38,582 nucleotides of DNA, from contig JASHOC010000091.1 of assembly GCA_030041305.1 (NCBI GenBank), positions 1 through 38,582 on the forward strand, in the 5' to 3' direction. Origin of the DNA: Acidobacteriaceae bacterium (lineage in GTDB: Bacteria; Acidobacteriota; Terriglobia; Terriglobales; Acidobacteriaceae). The translations under genes and the position numbers were made by a program. A model generated the notes under the pieces. The model was not told the origin of the DNA. It did not search any database and saw nothing but the letters and a program-made list of their open reading frames with translations. This document shows positions 7,419 through 16,788 of this stretch, piece by piece. How positions within the stretch are numbered: the stretch's first letter is position 1; every line of letters starts with the position of its first letter.

Positions 7419-8795
7419 ATGGCAAGTTCTTGGTTGAAAGCGAGACAGACCCGCTACACGGCGTACGCGATTTTCTACATTCTGGTGGTGGCCGCAGCCG
7501 CTGTGGTGGTGAATGTTCTCGCGAATCGCTACGACAAGTCGTTCGACGCGACTTCGAATAAGCGCTATAGCCTCTCCGAGCAGACAAAGAAGATCGTCGA
7601 CGGGCTGAAGCAGAACGCGACCATCCTTTACTTCAACCAGAGCACGCGCTTCCAGGACGGCAAGGACTTGCTGCAGGAATACGCCGATCTCTCGCCCAAG
7701 GTGCACATACGCTATGTTGACCCGGACAAGGAACCTCAACTGACGCGGGCCGACGGGGTGCAGAGCCTGGATACCGCGGTGGTCCAGATCGGCGAGAAGA
7801 AAGAGGCCGCGGCGGGCATGAACGAAACCGGCATCACCGGGGCCTTCATTCGCGACCTGAAGAGCAGCACGCGCACGGTGTGCTTTGTCAGCGGCAGCGG
7901 CGAGCACCAGATCGACGACACCGACCGCAACGGACTTTCCAACCTGAAAGACGAGTTGGGCAAAGAGAGCTACGAGACCAAGACCATCGACTTGCTCACG
8001 AAACCCGACGTCCCGGCCGATTGCACGGTGCTGGTGGTGGCCGGACCGACGCACGATTATGAGCAGCCGGAAGTGAACGCCATCCAGAAGTACGTCGAAG
8101 GTGGAGGGCGCGCGCTGTTCTTGATGGATCCGCCGCTCAAGATGGGCGTTTCGGGGATTTCCGATAACGACGCTCTGGCGGGAACGCTGGCGAGCTGGGG
8201 CGTAACCCTCGATAAGGACCTGATTCTCGACCTGAACCCCATCGGGCAGCTTGCCGGGCTGGGACCGCAGGTGGCGCTGGTGACGAGTTACGAATCGCAG
8301 CCCATCGTGAGCGCGATGAAGGGCACGGCCACAGGATTTCCTTTGGCGCGCTCCATCGAAGTGAAGGACACGGCGAAGACCAGCGTGCAGACGATGTTCG
8401 ATTCCTCAGGAAGCAGCCTCGCGACCCAGGATCTGAGCTCGCCCGAGATCAAAGTCAACGATCCGAAGAACAAAAAAGGGCCCATGGTGATGGCCGCCGC
8501 GGGCACTTATGAAACCGGTAAGCCGAACTCAGAGGGGCGGTTTGTGGTGGTGGGCAGCTCCACGTGGGCTTCGAACCGCTTTTTCGGTTTCAACGGCAAC
8601 AGCGACCTGGCGATGAACACCATCAACTGGCTCGCCTCCGACGAAGACCTGATCTCGATCCGCCCCAAAGCGCCCGAGGACCGGCGGATCACGCTGACCG
8701 GAGCGCAGATGAGAATGGTGCGCGCCACCAGCCAATTCGGGCTGCCGCTGGTGATGATCGTCCTGGGCAGCTTGGTCTGGTGGAGGAGGCGATAA
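7419..8795 (+). CDS. GldG-family ABC transporter auxiliary protein
   Basis: This 458-aa protein has one N-terminal transmembrane helix (YAIFYILVVAAAAVVVNVLA) and one at the C-terminus (LPLVMIVLGSLVWWRRR), with a large periplasmic domain between. Features of the GldG/IFT-like domain are visible: FDATSNKRYSLSEQTKKIV after the first helix, then DLLQEYADLSPKVHIRYVDPD, and later the nucleotide-binding-like ALFLMDPPLK. The family accompanies GldA/GldF ABC systems as a membrane-anchored extracytoplasmic subunit; its biochemical role is not settled. The gene starts nine bases after gldF and ends 24 bases before the DUF4340 gene. Confidence 0.88.
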   Translation: MASSWLKARQTRYTAYAIFYILVVAAAAVVVNVLANRYDKSFDATSNKRYSLSEQTKKIVDGLKQNATILYFNQSTRFQDGKDLLQEYADLSPKVHIRYVDPDKEPQLTRADGVQSLDTAVVQIGEKKEAAAGMNETGITGAFIRDLKSSTRTVCFVSGSGEHQIDDTDRNGLSNLKDELGKESYETKTIDLLTKPDVPADCTVLVVAGPTHDYEQPEVNAIQKYVEGGGRALFLMDPPLKMGVSGISDNDALAGTLASWGVTLDKDLILDLNPIGQLAGLGPQVALVTSYESQPIVSAMKGTATGFPLARSIEVKDTAKTSVQTMFDSSGSSLATQDLSSPEIKVNDPKNKKGPMVMAAAGTYETGKPNSEGRFVVVGSSTWASNRFFGFNGNSDLAMNTINWLASDEDLISIRPKAPEDRRITLTGAQMRMVRATSQFGLPLVMIVLGSLVWWRRR

Positions 8796-8819
8796 CGGAG
8801 CGGCGGCTTCGGGGCAAAG

Positions 8820-10172
8820 ATGAAAAGCGGAATGAGATTTTTAGGTTTGGCGATTGCCGTGGTCGTGCTTGGCGCACTGAGCGGCGTTCTCTACTGGTCC
8901 AATCATCGCAAGCCCTCGCCGGACGCATCGGTTGTGAACGCGAACGCGGCCCCGGTGATTCTGAATGACAGCCCGGCTGCGATCACCACCCTGACCATCA
9001 AGCCCAAAAGCGAGCCGGCCGTCACCTTGGTCAAAGCGGGAGCGGACAACTGGCAGATCACCGAGCCCAAGGCCATCGCCGCCGACCAGGACAGCGTAAC
9101 CCAGCTTCTCGGGTATATTTCCCCGCTCAAGGCGGAGCGCGTGGTCGCCGACAATGTTTCGAATCTCGGCGCGTTTGGCCTTGCCCAGCCGGCGGTTGAA
9201 CTCGAGATCACCGAGAAGAATCATGCCGCCCAGAAGCTCCTCATCGGCGACGACACACCGACCGGCGATTCGGCGTATGCGATGGTCGAGGGCGATCCGC
9301 GCGTTTTCACCATGCTGAGTTACGACAAGACCGGGCTGAACAAGGGCCTTGAATCGTTGCGGGACAAGCGGCTCATGAACCTCACTCTCGACAAAATCCA
9401 CCAGATCGATCTGACGCATGGGGGCGAGTCGCTTGAGTTTCTGCACAAGGGAAGCGACTGGCAAATCGAGAAGCCGGGACCTTATCGCGCGGATCCCATG
9501 GCGGCGGGCACGCTCGCCGACACGCTTTCAACCACGCAGATGAATCTGAACCAGCCCACCGGCGAGGCCGCCGACGCGGCGTTTGCACGCGGCTCGCTGG
9601 TGGCCACGGTCGACGTGATGGGTCCTGCGGGCAAGCAAACGCTCGAAGTGAAGAAAGACAAAGATAATTACTACGCTCAGTCGAGTTACGCCCAGGGCAT
9701 TTACCAGGTAGACGCGTCGCTGGCCACAGAGCTGACCAAGAAACTCGAAGATTTTCGCGATAAGTCGGTTTTCGATTTCCGATACAACGATCCCAACGAA
9801 GTCGATCTTCAGATGGAAGGGCAGAAGCCTGGCGGCGCGGCGCAATCGTGGGATCTGGCGCGCAACGGCGAAGACTGGTGGCGGGCCGGCAAGAAGATGG
9901 ACGCGGATAGCTGCGAATCTCTGGTTTCAGCGCTGCGCAGCCTGACCGCGACCAAGTTTCAGCCTTCCGGTTTCACCACGCCGGAGATTACGGCGACCGT
10001 AAAATCCAATGGCGGCGCGCGGGTGGAGAAGGTCTCCATTGCCAAATCCGGCAGCCAATATCTGGCCAAGCGGGACAATGAGCCGACAATTTACGTGCTG
10101 GATGCGAGCGCGGTGGAAGGGCTTGAAAAAGCCGCCAACGGCATACATGCAGCTCCCGCCGCGAAGAGGTAA
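8820..10172 (+). CDS. DUF4340 domain-containing membrane-anchored protein
   Basis: This 450-aa protein starts MKSGMRFLGLAIAVVVLGAL, a single N-terminal membrane anchor. A long periplasmic region follows with recurring DUF4340 features: VTLVKAGADNWQITEPKAIA (about 60-80), LESLRDKRLMNL (near 180), then a second similar unit with GSDWQIEKPGPYRADP and LEDFRDKSVFDF. The repeated pattern of a WQI-type strand followed by RDK suggests tandem domains. DUF4340 genes often end GldA/F/G-type operons in Acidobacteriota and other phyla, which fits its place here. The function is unknown; I infer an extracytoplasmic partner of the GldG-like subunit. A GC-rich stem-loop lies about 60 bp downstream. Confidence 0.85.
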   Translation: MKSGMRFLGLAIAVVVLGALSGVLYWSNHRKPSPDASVVNANAAPVILNDSPAAITTLTIKPKSEPAVTLVKAGADNWQITEPKAIAADQDSVTQLLGYISPLKAERVVADNVSNLGAFGLAQPAVELEITEKNHAAQKLLIGDDTPTGDSAYAMVEGDPRVFTMLSYDKTGLNKGLESLRDKRLMNLTLDKIHQIDLTHGGESLEFLHKGSDWQIEKPGPYRADPMAAGTLADTLSTTQMNLNQPTGEAADAAFARGSLVATVDVMGPAGKQTLEVKKDKDNYYAQSSYAQGIYQVDASLATELTKKLEDFRDKSVFDFRYNDPNEVDLQMEGQKPGGAAQSWDLARNGEDWWRAGKKMDADSCESLVSALRSLTATKFQPSGFTTPEITATVKSNGGARVEKVSIAKSGSQYLAKRDNEPTIYVLDASAVEGLEKAANGIHAAPAAKR

Positions 10173-10230
10173 GTCGGCTCGCGGAAATCCTTGACAGCTT
10201 TTTCGCTTCGCAATGAGGGGAACAAAAATC

Positions 10231-10260
10231 GCGGGAGGTCGAGCTGTGCTCGCCTCCCGC
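10231..10260 (+). terminator. GC-rich stem-loop after the ABC operon
   Basis: GCGGGAGG-T-CGAG pairs with CTCGCCTCCCGC, a 12-bp stem with one bulged base and a 5-base loop. No T-tract follows, so it is not a textbook intrinsic terminator. Its position after the last operon gene still makes a transcript-end role likely. Confidence 0.5.
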
Positions 10261-10593
10261 AGAACGTTCTTGCGTGGCCCGTGAATCTATCCTTCTATTA
10301 GGTTATAGAGTTTAGCCAGGATATCTATGATTCTTCCGGCGCCGGATCGGGATCGGTCCATTGCCGTGTAAACCCGCGATAAGCTGCTCAGTCTAAGTCA
10401 ATCAGGACGCAACTGCTTGCATGTGTCCGGCCGGCGTGCCGGCGCTGGTTCGGTAACGACCGACCACGTTACGAGTCATCGCCGGCAGCAGGCGCTCAAG
10501 AAGGAAGCGGCCGATGCCCCAAAATGCACTTACTTTATTCTAAGATCAGTATTTTTCCCTCCGCCGCTTCCTGGTGATTGTCCTGGCTCGACG

Positions 10594-10633
10594 CTTGGCG
10601 CTGCGCGCCGGCCGAACAACGCGCAGCGCCAAG
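10594..10633. terminator. Perfect 14-bp inverted repeat, probable bidirectional transcript end
   Basis: CTTGGCGCTGCGCG (10594-10607) pairs perfectly with CGCGCAGCGCCAAG (10620-10633) across a 12-base loop. It lies about 75 bp past the stop of the minus-strand receptor gene and faces the convergent ABC operon. There is no T-run on either strand, so the terminator role is inferred from position and stem strength. Confidence 0.45.
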
Positions 10634-10709
10634 TTCCAACCCCCTGCAATACGAAACTGCTCTATTCTCTATCGCATAGATATGTTTCCCGTTGGTTCTA
10701 TATAGCCCG

Positions 10710-13700
10710 TTAGAACGTGTATTTGATCGCGGCCTGCAGCTCGCGCATGTTGCAGCTCGAGCATATCGAGTCGACGATGCCGAAGTCTGCAGAGGTCGTC
10801 TCTGAGGATTCAGGCGGCGCCCAGTTGACGGTATTGGTTGTGTTGAAGGCTTCGAGCCGGAACTCGAGCGTATGCGATTCCCAGATATGGAAGGTGCGCG
10901 CGATGTTGGCGTCGACATCTTTGCTACCCGGGTCGTAGAGCGTCATTCTCAGCATCGTTCCCTCCTGCCACTCCAGGTTGGGATTGGTGTAGTCGAAGGC
11001 CGCCGGGTTCCAATAAGGGTTTGCCGCGGTGATGCCGCGGTTTTTCGGAACGTAGCTGACGCCCGTGGCGTCAGGCTGGTTGTCTTGCGTGCCAAAGGGA
11101 GAGCCGAGTGTGGTCGCGTTTTGGTCCACGCCGTCGGAGAAGGTGATAATGCCTCCCACCGTCCATCCGCTGACTACGTGGTTCACCACGGGATTGGACG
11201 GCGCGAACTCTTTGCCGGAGCCGAAGGGAAGCTGGTAGACGAAGGAACCGACCAGCCGCCGGGGTATATTGAACTCCGATGGTCCGCGTTCCGCCTTCAT
11301 GTTGTAACTGTTGTCGGGCCACAGAGTATCGCCGCCTTCGCTGCGGATGGCGCTTCCATAGTCAATGGCCCGACCGACGGTAAGGGCAACAACATAAAGA
11401 AGTCCATGGGACAGCCGCTGCGTCACCTTGATGTCTCCGGCGTTATAGACGGAGCTGTCCACGCCCTTCACGTCCTGGACGTTACCGAAGGCCGAAAACG
11501 GATGAACGGCCAAGCAGGTGGCGCAGGTGGGAGGAATCTCCTGGTTGTAGTCAAAGTCGCGAAGAATCTGGTGCCCCTCGTTGCCCATAAATCCCAGATC
11601 GACGGCCACATTCTGGGTGAGCTGGCGCTGAATATTAAAGATGTACTGCTCCACATATTCGGGCTTATTGTGTTGGTCAAAAGCCTGGATCTGAGGGGCG
11701 ACCTCGCACACCCCGGTGAAGCCGGGGCAGGAGGCGCTGCCTGTTTCAGCGGCCCATGGCGCGCCGAGCGTGTCCATGGGATCGGACAAAGAGAGGTTCC
11801 AACGATCGATGGCGGGTAACGTAGTGCCGTCCTTTCCGCCCCCGTTGCGCACCATATCGAAGACCGCGTTGGTGATATCGGTCATATAGAAGATCCCATA
11901 GCCGGCGCGGATACTCCACTTCGTGCCCAGCGCCCAGTCAATACCGATGCGTGGCCCATATTCGTAGTTAGTGGGGTTCACCGTGGATCTGCCCATGTAT
12001 CCACTGCCGCATTGCGTGTACTGGTCCTGGTTAACGCCGTTGTTATCAGGGTTCGAGCTGAATTGGAACGGTATGCCCTGATAGAAGTTGCAACCGGCCG
12101 GTCCTGGCCGGGTGATAATCGGGGCGGGCGCGCCGGGAACGGCCGTCGTCACCGGCTCATCCCAGGGGTTGGGGCCGTATACGGTGTTGACGCCGGATGA
12201 GAACATATCCACATTGATGAGGGCGTTGTGCTTGTCGAACCAGGGGCGGGTATTGTCATAGCGCAGACCCAGATTCAGTGTCAGGTTGTGGCGGACCTTC
12301 CAGTCGTCTTCGATGTAGGCCCCGAAGATGCTGCGCCGCAGCTCGGCTTGGGGAAGCGCGGAGACCCGGTAATACTGAGACAGGTCGCCGAACAGGAAAT
12401 CTGCGAAATTGAACCCGGTGCCGGCGCCGATGGCTGGGTCTTCGGTGGAATTGCCGTCGAAGTCGAACTCGCCCACCGACTTCTGATTGCCAAAGTTGTT
12501 AAAGCGATCGCGCTCGAAGCTGCCTCCAAACTTGAACGAGTTGTTGCCTTTGACGTAAGAAATGTCGTCGATGAACTGGAACAGGTCGTCGTAGGTAATC
12601 CAGGGCGTTTCGCCGCCGCCGCCGCTGATGCCCTCACCCATGCCGATGGCGGGAACTCCATACGTTTTCGGTCCGCCCGCCGAGACAAATCCGGTGATTC
12701 CCAACGCGGCGGGTATGTCGTCGCTGCTGTCGTAGTAGTACCCGGCGTAGTTGTTGTTGAATTGATCCCAAGCCACGCGCGCGTCGTTCACCAAGCGTTG
12801 ATTGATGACGAACGTGTTCCCGATCACGGCTTGGCGTACGGTGGTGCCTACGAAGGTAGAATCGGCCTTAGGAAACGCAGACGCGCTTTGATCGAGATCG
12901 TTCTCCCAGCTAAAGCGGCCGAACCAGCTTGATTTCTGATTCTGGGTCCAGTCGATGCGCTGGTTGAACTGCACTTGATCGTTTACATACGGTTCCTCGG
13001 CCACGTAGTCGTTCACGTACCCGGCAGGGCTGTCCGCGGGAACCGTCGGGTACAGGACCTTCATGATGGCTTGAGCCTGCGGGGAGATGCAAGGTCCGTT
13101 GCAGTAGGGGCTGGTTGGCGGAATCACGTTGAGGACGCCATTGTAAGATACCTGCACCGGCGGGCCGACGGGATAGTCCGGGTTGTTTTCGCGAGTGATC
13201 GGGAAGTAGATAGGGTTAATGGTGCTGTAAAGACTCAAATTGCCCGTCACCATGCTGGCCGTGGGCTCGGAGGCGACGAAGCGCTCGAGCTCGTGATCTC
13301 CGTAGTCCTCAAAACTCGACGAAAAGAACAGCTTGTTCTTGGCGTCGAACACGTGGGGGATGGAGAGCGGACCGTCCAGAACAAAGCCGTAATCCTGACG
13401 GTGGAAGGGATTCTTGGCTCCGGTCTGGAGCCAGATTCTGGCGTCGGCGGCGTCGTTGCGCATGAAGTCGAAAGCCACGCCGTGATAGGTATTGGTTCCG
13501 GGCAGTGTCGTGGCGTTGATTTGGCTGGCCCCGCGCCCGTACTCCGATGAATACACGCCCGTCAACACCGTGAACTCCTGCAGCGCATCCACTGAGGGGT
13601 GAATGATGTAGGTGTTGAAGTCGGGGTCGGTGTTCTCGACGCCGTCGAGCGTGTAATGGTTGAATTCGAGGCGCTGGCCGGCCACCGAGATGGCTTCCTG

Positions 13701-14240
13701 ATCGCGCACGCCGCCCATCAGACCGCTGCCGCCGCCGCCCTGGGCTTCGTTCTCCACGTTGGGCGTCAAGGCGACCAGCGACAGGTAATCGCGCCCGTTC
13801 AGCGGCAGGGCTACGATCTGCTGGCTGCCGATATTGGTTTGAATCGCGGTGGATTCAGTCGAAAGCAGCGGCGCTGCGGTGGTGACCGTAATCTGCTGCG
13901 TCACCTGGCCGACTTGCATTTTGAAGTCGGCGCGGACGACGGCGCCCACAGTCACGTCGATGTTCGGTTGGTTTTCAAGCTCGAATCCGGTTTTGGAGCA
14001 TTTGACGGCATAGTTCCCAGGCTCCAGGAAGGAAATCACATAGTTTCCGGCGCCGTTGCTGGTGGTGGAGCGAGCCTGCTGGGTTGCGGTGTCCGTGGCC
14101 GTCACCGTAGCGTCTTCAATCACCGCGCCGCTGGCGTCGGTCACCGTGCCGGTGATTTCCCCTGTGGTTTGCTGGGCGTAGATTGCGAGTCCGGGGAAAG
14201 CAATCAATCCTCCAAGTATCGCTCTCCACAAAAGCTTCAC
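10710..14240 (-). CDS. Oar-like TonB-dependent outer-membrane receptor with N-terminal carboxypeptidase-regulatory domain
   Basis: This 1176-aa protein begins at GTG 14240, preceded by AAGGAG at a 7-base spacing (14248-14253). A nearby upstream ATG is out of frame. A signal peptide (AILGGLIAFPGLAIYAQ) is followed by a CarboxypepD_reg domain starting GEITGTVTDASGAVIEDATV and ending near residue 110. The plug region contains STAIQTNIGSQQIVALPLNG and DYLSLVALTPNVENEAQGGG. The rest is a long beta-barrel ending in aromatic KYTF, as expected for BAM recognition. Such receptors are greatly expanded in Acidobacteriota and are thought to import glycans, peptides or siderophores; the substrate is not deducible. 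No SusD-type partner is adjacent. A possible promoter and a duplicated 18-bp motif lie in the 410-bp region upstream. Confidence 0.92.
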   Translation of the reverse strand: MKLLWRAILGGLIAFPGLAIYAQQTTGEITGTVTDASGAVIEDATVTATDTATQQARSTTSNGAGNYVISFLEPGNYAVKCSKTGFELENQPNIDVTVGAVVRADFKMQVGQVTQQITVTTAAPLLSTESTAIQTNIGSQQIVALPLNGRDYLSLVALTPNVENEAQGGGGSGLMGGVRDQEAISVAGQRLEFNHYTLDGVENTDPDFNTYIIHPSVDALQEFTVLTGVYSSEYGRGASQINATTLPGTNTYHGVAFDFMRNDAADARIWLQTGAKNPFHRQDYGFVLDGPLSIPHVFDAKNKLFFSSSFEDYGDHELERFVASEPTASMVTGNLSLYSTINPIYFPITRENNPDYPVGPPVQVSYNGVLNVIPPTSPYCNGPCISPQAQAIMKVLYPTVPADSPAGYVNDYVAEEPYVNDQVQFNQRIDWTQNQKSSWFGRFSWENDLDQSASAFPKADSTFVGTTVRQAVIGNTFVINQRLVNDARVAWDQFNNNYAGYYYDSSDDIPAALGITGFVSAGGPKTYGVPAIGMGEGISGGGGETPWITYDDLFQFIDDISYVKGNNSFKFGGSFERDRFNNFGNQKSVGEFDFDGNSTEDPAIGAGTGFNFADFLFGDLSQYYRVSALPQAELRRSIFGAYIEDDWKVRHNLTLNLGLRYDNTRPWFDKHNALINVDMFSSGVNTVYGPNPWDEPVTTAVPGAPAPIITRPGPAGCNFYQGIPFQFSSNPDNNGVNQDQYTQCGSGYMGRSTVNPTNYEYGPRIGIDWALGTKWSIRAGYGIFYMTDITNAVFDMVRNGGGKDGTTLPAIDRWNLSLSDPMDTLGAPWAAETGSASCPGFTGVCEVAPQIQAFDQHNKPEYVEQYIFNIQRQLTQNVAVDLGFMGNEGHQILRDFDYNQEIPPTCATCLAVHPFSAFGNVQDVKGVDSSVYNAGDIKVTQRLSHGLLYVVALTVGRAIDYGSAIRSEGGDTLWPDNSYNMKAERGPSEFNIPRRLVGSFVYQLPFGSGKEFAPSNPVVNHVVSGWTVGGIITFSDGVDQNATTLGSPFGTQDNQPDATGVSYVPKNRGITAANPYWNPAAFDYTNPNLEWQEGTMLRMTLYDPGSKDVDANIARTFHIWESHTLEFRLEAFNTTNTVNWAPPESSETTSADFGIVDSICSSCNMRELQAAIKYTF

Positions 14241-14370
14241 TGGTTTTCTCCTTCATGGTCGTAAACCGCTCCCTCGAATGCGGGCGCAGGTTGAAGTCTG
14301 TCTACGCAGACCTCGATCATGGAGCGCTTCAGGGGAGGAAGACGACCCAAAAACTTCGTGTCGGTCGAAG

Positions 14371-14388
14371 GTTGATCTATCATTGTCT
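14371..14388. promoter_or_regulatory. Direct-repeat motif, copy 1, upstream of the receptor gene
   Basis: GTTGATCTATCAT followed by TGTCT recurs with two differences at 14536-14553, 165 bp away. Both lie in the 5' region of the receptor gene. A paired regulator site is possible, but nothing identifies the factor. Confidence 0.35.
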
Positions 14389-14535
14389 GACCATTCGAAA
14401 CGCAAAGTCAGCAGAAAAGCTTTAAAAAGCCCGAATGCTCGTGCCGGAAGTTGCGCAGAATCATCAGAATGTGGTTTCAGCCGTTCCAGTTTTGATATCG
14501 AAGCTCATCCAGAATCGGCCTTGAAGCACTTGACT

Positions 14536-14553
14536 GTTGATCTATCATCGTCC
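14536..14553. promoter_or_regulatory. Direct-repeat motif, copy 2, upstream of the receptor gene
   Basis: GTTGATCTATCAT followed by CGTCC is the second copy of the motif at 14371-14388. It lies just downstream of the candidate minus-strand promoter at 14562-14590, a place where a bound repressor could act. Confidence 0.35.
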
Positions 14554-14561
14554 GTCGCAAC

Positions 14562-14590
14562 AGATAAACCAGCGACGATTGCGGTGTCAA
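14562..14590 (-). promoter_or_regulatory. Candidate sigma-70-type promoter for the receptor gene
   Basis: On the minus strand a perfect TTGACA (14590-14585) is followed 17 bases later by TTATCT. The -35 matches consensus fully; the -10 is only fair. It would give a leader of about 310 nt before the GTG at 14240. Confidence 0.35.
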
Positions 14591-14652
14591 GGAAAATTTC
14601 AGAATTTCTTTATGGGGTTGGGTAACTATTCTCGATTCAGATAATTGCAATA

Positions 14653-16086
14653 CTAGGAAACCCTCGCTGCCGGAGTGTTGGCCAGCACCGGGGCTTCGAT
14701 CTTCTTCGGCGCCGGGGCCGGCGCCTCCAGCGCCTCCAGAATCTGCGGCGCCAGCTGGCTCACACTGCCCGCGCCCAGCGTCAAAATCAGGTCGCCCTCG
14801 CGCGCCGCGCCCACGACAGTCTCCACAGCCTCGCCGAACTCCGCCGCAAATTCCACCCGCGGTCCCTCGATCCGCGCCGCCAACCCTTCCCCCGTCACGC
14901 CGGCAATCGGTTCCTCGCTGGCCGCGTAAATCGGCAGCACCACCACCGTGTCGGCATCCCCAAAGGCCGATCCGAATTCATCCTCGAGATCGAGCGTGCG
15001 CGAATACCGGTGCGGCTGAAACACCACATGAATCCTGCCGTGGCCGCACTCGCGGGCCGCCGCCAGCGTTGCCCGAATTTCCGTGGGATGATGCCCGTAG
15101 TCATCCACCACCGTTACGCCGCGCGCCGCTCCCACCTGCTGAAAGCGCCGGTCCACGCCGCGAAAGCGCGCTAGGCCCTCGGCAATCTTCTCTTCTGGCA
15201 CGTCCAGTTGTCGCGCCACCGCCACCGCCGCCGTCGCGTTCAGCACGTTGTGGCGCCCCGGCACGTGCAATTCGAACGGCCCCAGCCTGCCCGCCGCCGT
15301 GTCCACCTCGAACCGCGAACGGCATAGTGGCGCCTTCGCGTCCAGCAATTCCAGCCGGAAGTCGGCCTCCACCGCCGCGCCGTACGTGAACACGCGCCGC
15401 CGCGCCCGCGGCAAAATCCCATTCAGCCGCGCATCGTCCGCGCATGCTGTCACCGCACCGTAAAACGGCACCCGGTTCATGAAGTCCAAGAACGCCCGTT
15501 CCACGTCCGCCATGTCCCGGTAGCAGTTCATATGTTCGCGGTCCAGGTTCGTCACCACGGCCAGAATCGGCGAAAGCTTCAGGAAAGATCGGTCGCTCTC
15601 GTCGGCTTCGGCCACCAGGTATTGCGTCGTGCCCAGCCGCGCGTTCGAGCCCAGCGCGTCCACGCGCCCGCCGACCACCACCGTCGGGTCCAACCCGCCC
15701 GCCGACAGCACCGCGGCCACCATCGAGGTGGTCGTCGTTTTGCCGTGCATGCCCGCAATCGCGATCCCGTACTTCAGCCGCATCAGCTCGGCCAGCATCT
15801 CGGCGCGCTGGATCACGGGAATCTTCCGCGCCTGCGCCTCCATCACTTCGGGATTGCCCGCGCTCACGGCCGAGCTGGTCACCACCACCGTCGCCCCGGC
15901 CACGTTCCCGGCCGCGTGCCCCTCATAGATCGTCGCGCCCAGGCGCGCCAACCGTTCCGTCACCGCGCTCCGCCGCAAATCCGATCCCGAAACCTTCATG
16001 CCCAGGCTGAGCAGAATCTCGGCAATGCCGCTCATGCCGATGCCGCCAATGCCAATAAAGTGCGCGTGCTGTGACGTGGCAAACAT
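14653..16086 (-). CDS. murC: UDP-N-acetylmuramate--L-alanine ligase MurC
   Basis: This 477-aa cytoplasmic Mur ligase adds L-Ala to UDP-MurNAc in peptidoglycan precursor synthesis. The N-terminal Rossmann domain shows HFIGIGGIGMSGIAEIL. The ATP-binding loop reads AGMHGKTTTTSM (about residues 112-123). The central domain has EADESDRSFLKL and NLDREHMNCY, and FRGVDRRFQ and DDYGHHPTEIRATL mark the C-terminal domain; all are MurC-type signatures. Length is normal apart from a Pro/Ala-rich tail after ILEALEAP. It starts at ATG 16086, with GAAGG upstream. The gene stands alone here rather than in a dcw cluster; a second murC inside a dcw cluster elsewhere cannot be excluded. Confidence 0.95.
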   Translation of the reverse strand: MFATSQHAHFIGIGGIGMSGIAEILLSLGMKVSGSDLRRSAVTERLARLGATIYEGHAAGNVAGATVVVTSSAVSAGNPEVMEAQARKIPVIQRAEMLAELMRLKYGIAIAGMHGKTTTTSMVAAVLSAGGLDPTVVVGGRVDALGSNARLGTTQYLVAEADESDRSFLKLSPILAVVTNLDREHMNCYRDMADVERAFLDFMNRVPFYGAVTACADDARLNGILPRARRRVFTYGAAVEADFRLELLDAKAPLCRSRFEVDTAAGRLGPFELHVPGRHNVLNATAAVAVARQLDVPEEKIAEGLARFRGVDRRFQQVGAARGVTVVDDYGHHPTEIRATLAAARECGHGRIHVVFQPHRYSRTLDLEDEFGSAFGDADTVVVLPIYAASEEPIAGVTGEGLAARIEGPRVEFAAEFGEAVETVVGAAREGDLILTLGAGSVSQLAPQILEALEAPAPAPKKIEAPVLANTPAARVS

Positions 16087-16788
16087 GTATGGTGAACCTT
16101 CAGGGTATCACCCCGGCAGCTCAATTTCCGGGTTGCGGCCCCGCCTGCTTTTTTTCCAGGGAACAAGAAGCGGGCTGCCCCTTCCGGATTCAGTACCCCA
16201 ACTTATTTTTTGAGGACCTACCCAAGACGACGCAAATTTCTCCATTTAGTAATCGCCGCGATGTTACTTTGGTTGTACTGCCGCCTGGCAACGGGCCTCG
16301 CCTGAATTTTTGGGGTCAATCAAAAATGCACCCAAAGCCGCTGATCGCGCTTTTCTTCTTCTACCACTTCCACCTGCGAGGTAAACTGTGCCCTTCTCGA
16401 TGATGCAATACATGAACCGTGTCCTCACGGCGCCCAAATGGCCACCCACGCGCGCATCATCGCTGCGGGGTAGAGCGCTTCTCCTTCACATGTAGCCCTT
16501 GCAATTTCTATCGAAGGTGGCGATTCTTCGATGGAATCGCCACTTAAGCTTCCGGCTTCGGTATACAGCAGAAGGAGAAGTGCTATAGAAGCCGGCTGCA
16601 GAACTTATATGCGTTTCCGGCATGGAGCAAAGTGGGTTCTCCTTGCGGGAAGAGCCGCTTTGCCCGCAATCCGCCCCGCACCGTTCTGGAAGCGCATCAG
16701 ACCCTTCGCGGTTGAATTGCGGCAAATCTTTTCATAGTCAAAAAGTTCGCGCACGGCATATGATCGAGCTTTAGCGTCAGGAAGCTCG
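16087..16788. other. Intergenic region between murC and the broken permease gene
   Basis: The region holds the element at 16473-16585 and otherwise no supported gene. The stretches 16090-16470 and 16590-16770 contain only short frames without family features. Confidence 0.55.
16473..16585 (-). mobile_element. MITE-like element, subfamily A copy 2 (113 bp, TA target duplication)
   Basis: TA flanks both ends (16471-16472 and 16586-16587). The terminal repeats GAGCGCTTCTCCTTC and GAAGGAGAAGTGCTA pair with few mismatches. A perfect 10-bp stem, GTGGCGATTC with GAATCGCCAC around a 7-base loop (16517-16543), sits at the exact centre. The element matches 3265-3376 in the opposite orientation. It also shares length, TTCTCC ends and the GTGGCG...CGCCAC centre with subfamily B, so both appear to be one family. 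Confidence 0.85.

Larger units (their letters stand above)
10173..10709. other. Convergent intergenic region between the DUF4340 gene and the receptor gene
   Basis: No gene is supported. The region contains the stem-loop at 10231-10260, the palindrome AGAACGTTCT at 10261-10270 and the long hairpin at 10594-10633. The middle (10290-10500) shows no recognisable feature. Confidence 0.55.

Noticed and set aside
10872-11819. Plus-strand frame inside the TonB-dependent receptor gene
   Set aside because: Antisense shadow of the receptor; no motif or ribosome site.
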